From assembly GCF_013364195.1 (NCBI RefSeq), contig NZ_CP054918.1:6065001-6129000 (forward strand): 64,000 nt of DNA, in the 5' to 3' direction. The notes beneath the pieces are model-generated. The model did not search any database. It saw only the letters and a list, made by a program, of their open reading frames with translations, and had not been told where the DNA came from. The DNA comes from Streptomyces sp. NA04227. Lineage in GTDB: Bacteria > Actinomycetota > Actinomycetes > Streptomycetales > Streptomycetaceae. Positions 62,432-64,000 of the stretch are shown piece after piece (the first letter of the stretch is position 1; each line of letters starts with the position of its first letter). The position numbers and the translations under genes were made by a program.

Positions 62432-64000
62432 TCAGCCCTTGACGTTCACCCCCGCCCAGGCCGCTTCCACGGCCTTGACCTCCGCGCCGCCCTCGCCGTA
62501 GAGGTCGGCGGCGGCCTTCAGCGTGCCCTCGCGGGCGCCGTGGTAGTCGGTGGTGGAGGTGAAGTACGAGGTCAGCGCCTTGTACCAGATCTTCACGGCC
62601 TTCTCGCGGCCGATGCCCTCGACCGTGGAGCCGTCCTTGGTGGGCGAGTCGTACTTGACGCCGTTGATCTCCTTCGCGCCGCTGCCCTCGGACAGCAGGT
62701 AGAAGAAGTGGTTGGCCGGGCCCGAGGAGTAGTGCACGTCCAGGTCGCCCAGGTTCTCGTCCCAGTAGTCGGCCGAGTCGCCGTCCCGGCTGGGCTTGTC
62801 CTGGTAGCGCAGCGGGGTGCCGTCGCCGTTGATGTCGATCTTCTCGCCGAGCAGGTAGTCGCCCTTGTCCTCGGCGTTGTCCGCGTGGAACTCGATCGCG
62901 GTGCCGAAGATGTCGGAGGTGGCCTCGTTGAGGCCGCCCGACTCGCCGCTGTATTCAAGACCGGCCGTGGCCTCGGTGACACCGTGGCTGAACTCGTGGC
63001 CCGCGACGTCGAGTTGGTTCAGCGGGTGCTTGCCGCCCGCGCCGTCGCCGTAGTAGATCGAGAAGGTGTCCGGGTCCCAGAAGGCGTTGACGTAGTTCTG
63101 GCCGAAGTGGACGTAGGACTTGGGTGCCACTCCGTCGCCGCGGATGCCGTCCCGCCCGAGCACGTCCTTGTAGAAGTCCGTGGTCCGGGCGAAGCCGTAG
63201 GCCGCGTCGACGGCGGCGGTCTGCCGGTTCGCCGGGGTGCCGTCGCCCCAGACGTCGTCGGCGTCGGTCAGCAGCACGCCCTTGCCGCTCTGGGCGTTCT
63301 TCAGGTCACGGGTCTCGTGGCCGCCGCGGGCGGTGTCGACGAGCTGGAAGCCCTTGGAGGTCTTCTTGCTGTCGATGTCGACCTTGCCGCTGTACTGGCT
63401 GGTGTCGTCGCCGTTCTTGATGTCCTGGAACGCGTAGAGCTTCTTGCCGGTGGCGGCGTCCGTGATGACGTGCAGACGGCTGGGGGTGCCGTCCTCCTGG
63501 AAGCCGCCGACGACGGTCTCGTAGGCGAGGACGGGCTTGCCCTTCGCCGCCCACACGACCTTGCGGGGCGCCGCGTCGGCGGTGAGCGAGGCCTGCTTGC
63601 CGTCCTCGGCCGTGGCGACCTTGGCGGCCTTGGCCGCCTTCAGCGCCGCCGCCTTGGCCTTGTGCGGAGCGAGCTTCGGGGTCAGCGAGGCCACCGCGAC
63701 CTTCGCCTTGGTGGCCTTGGTGACGCCCTCGACCTTGCCGCCCTCGGCGCGGTGCACGACGAGGTCGCCGCCGAGGACGGGCAGTCCGCCGTAGGTCCGC
63801 TCGTAGCGCTGGTGGACGGTGCCGTCGGCGTCCTTGACGGTGTCCTTGAGGACGAGCTTCTCCTTGGCACCGAGGCCGAGCGCCTGTGCGGTGGCGCCCG
63901 CCGAGGTGTCCGCGGACCGCTCGGGCGCGGCACCCGCGGTACCGGTGGCGACGCCCACCGCGAGAACGGCGGCGGCGACACTCGCGGCACCGCCCGCGAG
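62432..64000 (-). CDS. Secreted M4-family (thermolysin-like) metallopeptidase, 5' end outside window
   Basis: About 522 residues are visible; the N-terminus continues beyond 64000. The first residues (AAAVLAVGVATGTAGAAPER) are the end of a Sec signal peptide. A propeptide (FTP/PepSY-like: YGGLPVLGGDLVVHRAEGG) precedes the catalytic domain with the zinc motif HEFSH and third ligand in GLNEATSDIFG. The C-terminal helical lobe ends AAWAGVNVKG. A zymogen processed after export, typical of Streptomyces neutral proteases. GTG at 63958 falls inside the signal peptide and is not the start. Confidence 0.95.
   Translation of the reverse strand, partial: LAGGAASVAAAVLAVGVATGTAGAAPERSADTSAGATAQALGLGAKEKLVLKDTVKDADGTVHQRYERTYGGLPVLGGDLVVHRAEGGKVEGVTKATKAKVAVASLTPKLAPHKAKAAALKAAKAAKVATAEDGKQASLTADAAPRKVVWAAKGKPVLAYETVVGGFQEDGTPSRLHVITDAATGKKLYAFQDIKNGDDTSQYSGKVDIDSKKTSKGFQLVDTARGGHETRDLKNAQSGKGVLLTDADDVWGDGTPANRQTAAVDAAYGFARTTDFYKDVLGRDGIRGDGVAPKSYVHFGQNYVNAFWDPDTFSIYYGDGAGGKHPLNQLDVAGHEFSHGVTEATAGLEYSGESGGLNEATSDIFGTAIEFHADNAEDKGDYLLGEKIDINGDGTPLRYQDKPSRDGDSADYWDENLGDLDVHYSSGPANHFFYLLSEGSGAKEINGVKYDSPTKDGSTVEGIGREKAVKIWYKALTSYFTSTTDYHGAREGTLKAAADLYGEGGAEVKAVEAAWAGVNVKG

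Overview
The window is a stretch of a high-GC actinomycete chromosome, almost certainly Streptomyces. Codons end in G or C nearly everywhere and GTG starts are common. The right half carries the gcvT-gcvH-glyA-sdaA / SseB / dipeptide ABC / cysteine desulfurase / mnmA neighbourhood that I remember from the S. coelicolor core chromosome (around SCO5469-SCO5488). The gene order is read from the sequence; the SCO numbers are from memory.

Layout. (1) 1-9627 is the edge of a non-ribosomal peptide cluster. It holds a large NRPS cut by the left boundary (C-A-T-C-A-methyltransferase, predicted Ser then N-methyl-Gly), a divergent LuxR-type ATPase regulator, and a 14-TM drug exporter translationally coupled to the regulator. 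The NRPS/regulator gap holds three copies of one palindrome at an exact 28-bp period. (2) 9751-34259 is an extracellular-type contractile injection system (eCIS, phage-tail-like) locus. The leftward operon 23921->9751 encodes sheath, tube, two small proteins, a 1142-aa proline-rich protein, a second tube protein, a LysM protein, VgrG-like hub/spike, gp25, gpJ, a gpI-like protein and a zinc-ribbon/TM/discoidin-like protein. Rightward lie a DUF4157 protein with a cholera-toxin-like ADP-ribosyltransferase C-terminus (candidate cargo) and a membrane protein with a ricin-type lectin domain. A second leftward unit encodes the AAA+ ATPase, a DUF4255 protein and a LuxR regulator, next to a divergent LAL-type regulator. 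The order matches what I recall of the S. coelicolor CIS locus (SCO4242-SCO4263).

(3) 34260-36300 is a short junction with an AbiEi/AbiEii toxin-antitoxin pair and a doubtful small ORF. (4) 36436-41384 is glycine/serine metabolism: sdaA, glyA, gcvH and gcvT, with a tandem glycine riboswitch in the gcvT leader. (5) 41542-53070 holds a P-loop kinase-like protein, two SseB-family proteins, a five-gene oligopeptide ABC operon with a very strong intercistronic hairpin, a TRIC-type channel and a thioesterase. (6) 53164-64000 holds a WYL regulator, a secreted GH16 glucanase, an alpha/beta hydrolase, a TetR regulator divergent from small membrane proteins, cysteine desulfurase, a lipoprotein, a Tat-exported amidase, MnmA, a 12-bp minisatellite and a secreted M4 metalloprotease cut by the right boundary.

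The most interesting part is the eCIS locus. It has a candidate toxin cargo with a recognisable LYR.DSRPP / STS / TxE ADP-ribosyltransferase signature. It also has a 1142-aa disordered protein carrying the same [VI]QR motif as the cargo, and two membrane proteins with carbohydrate-binding-type domains that could anchor or trigger the particle. I see no PAAR tip, tail fibre or recognisable tape-measure gene.
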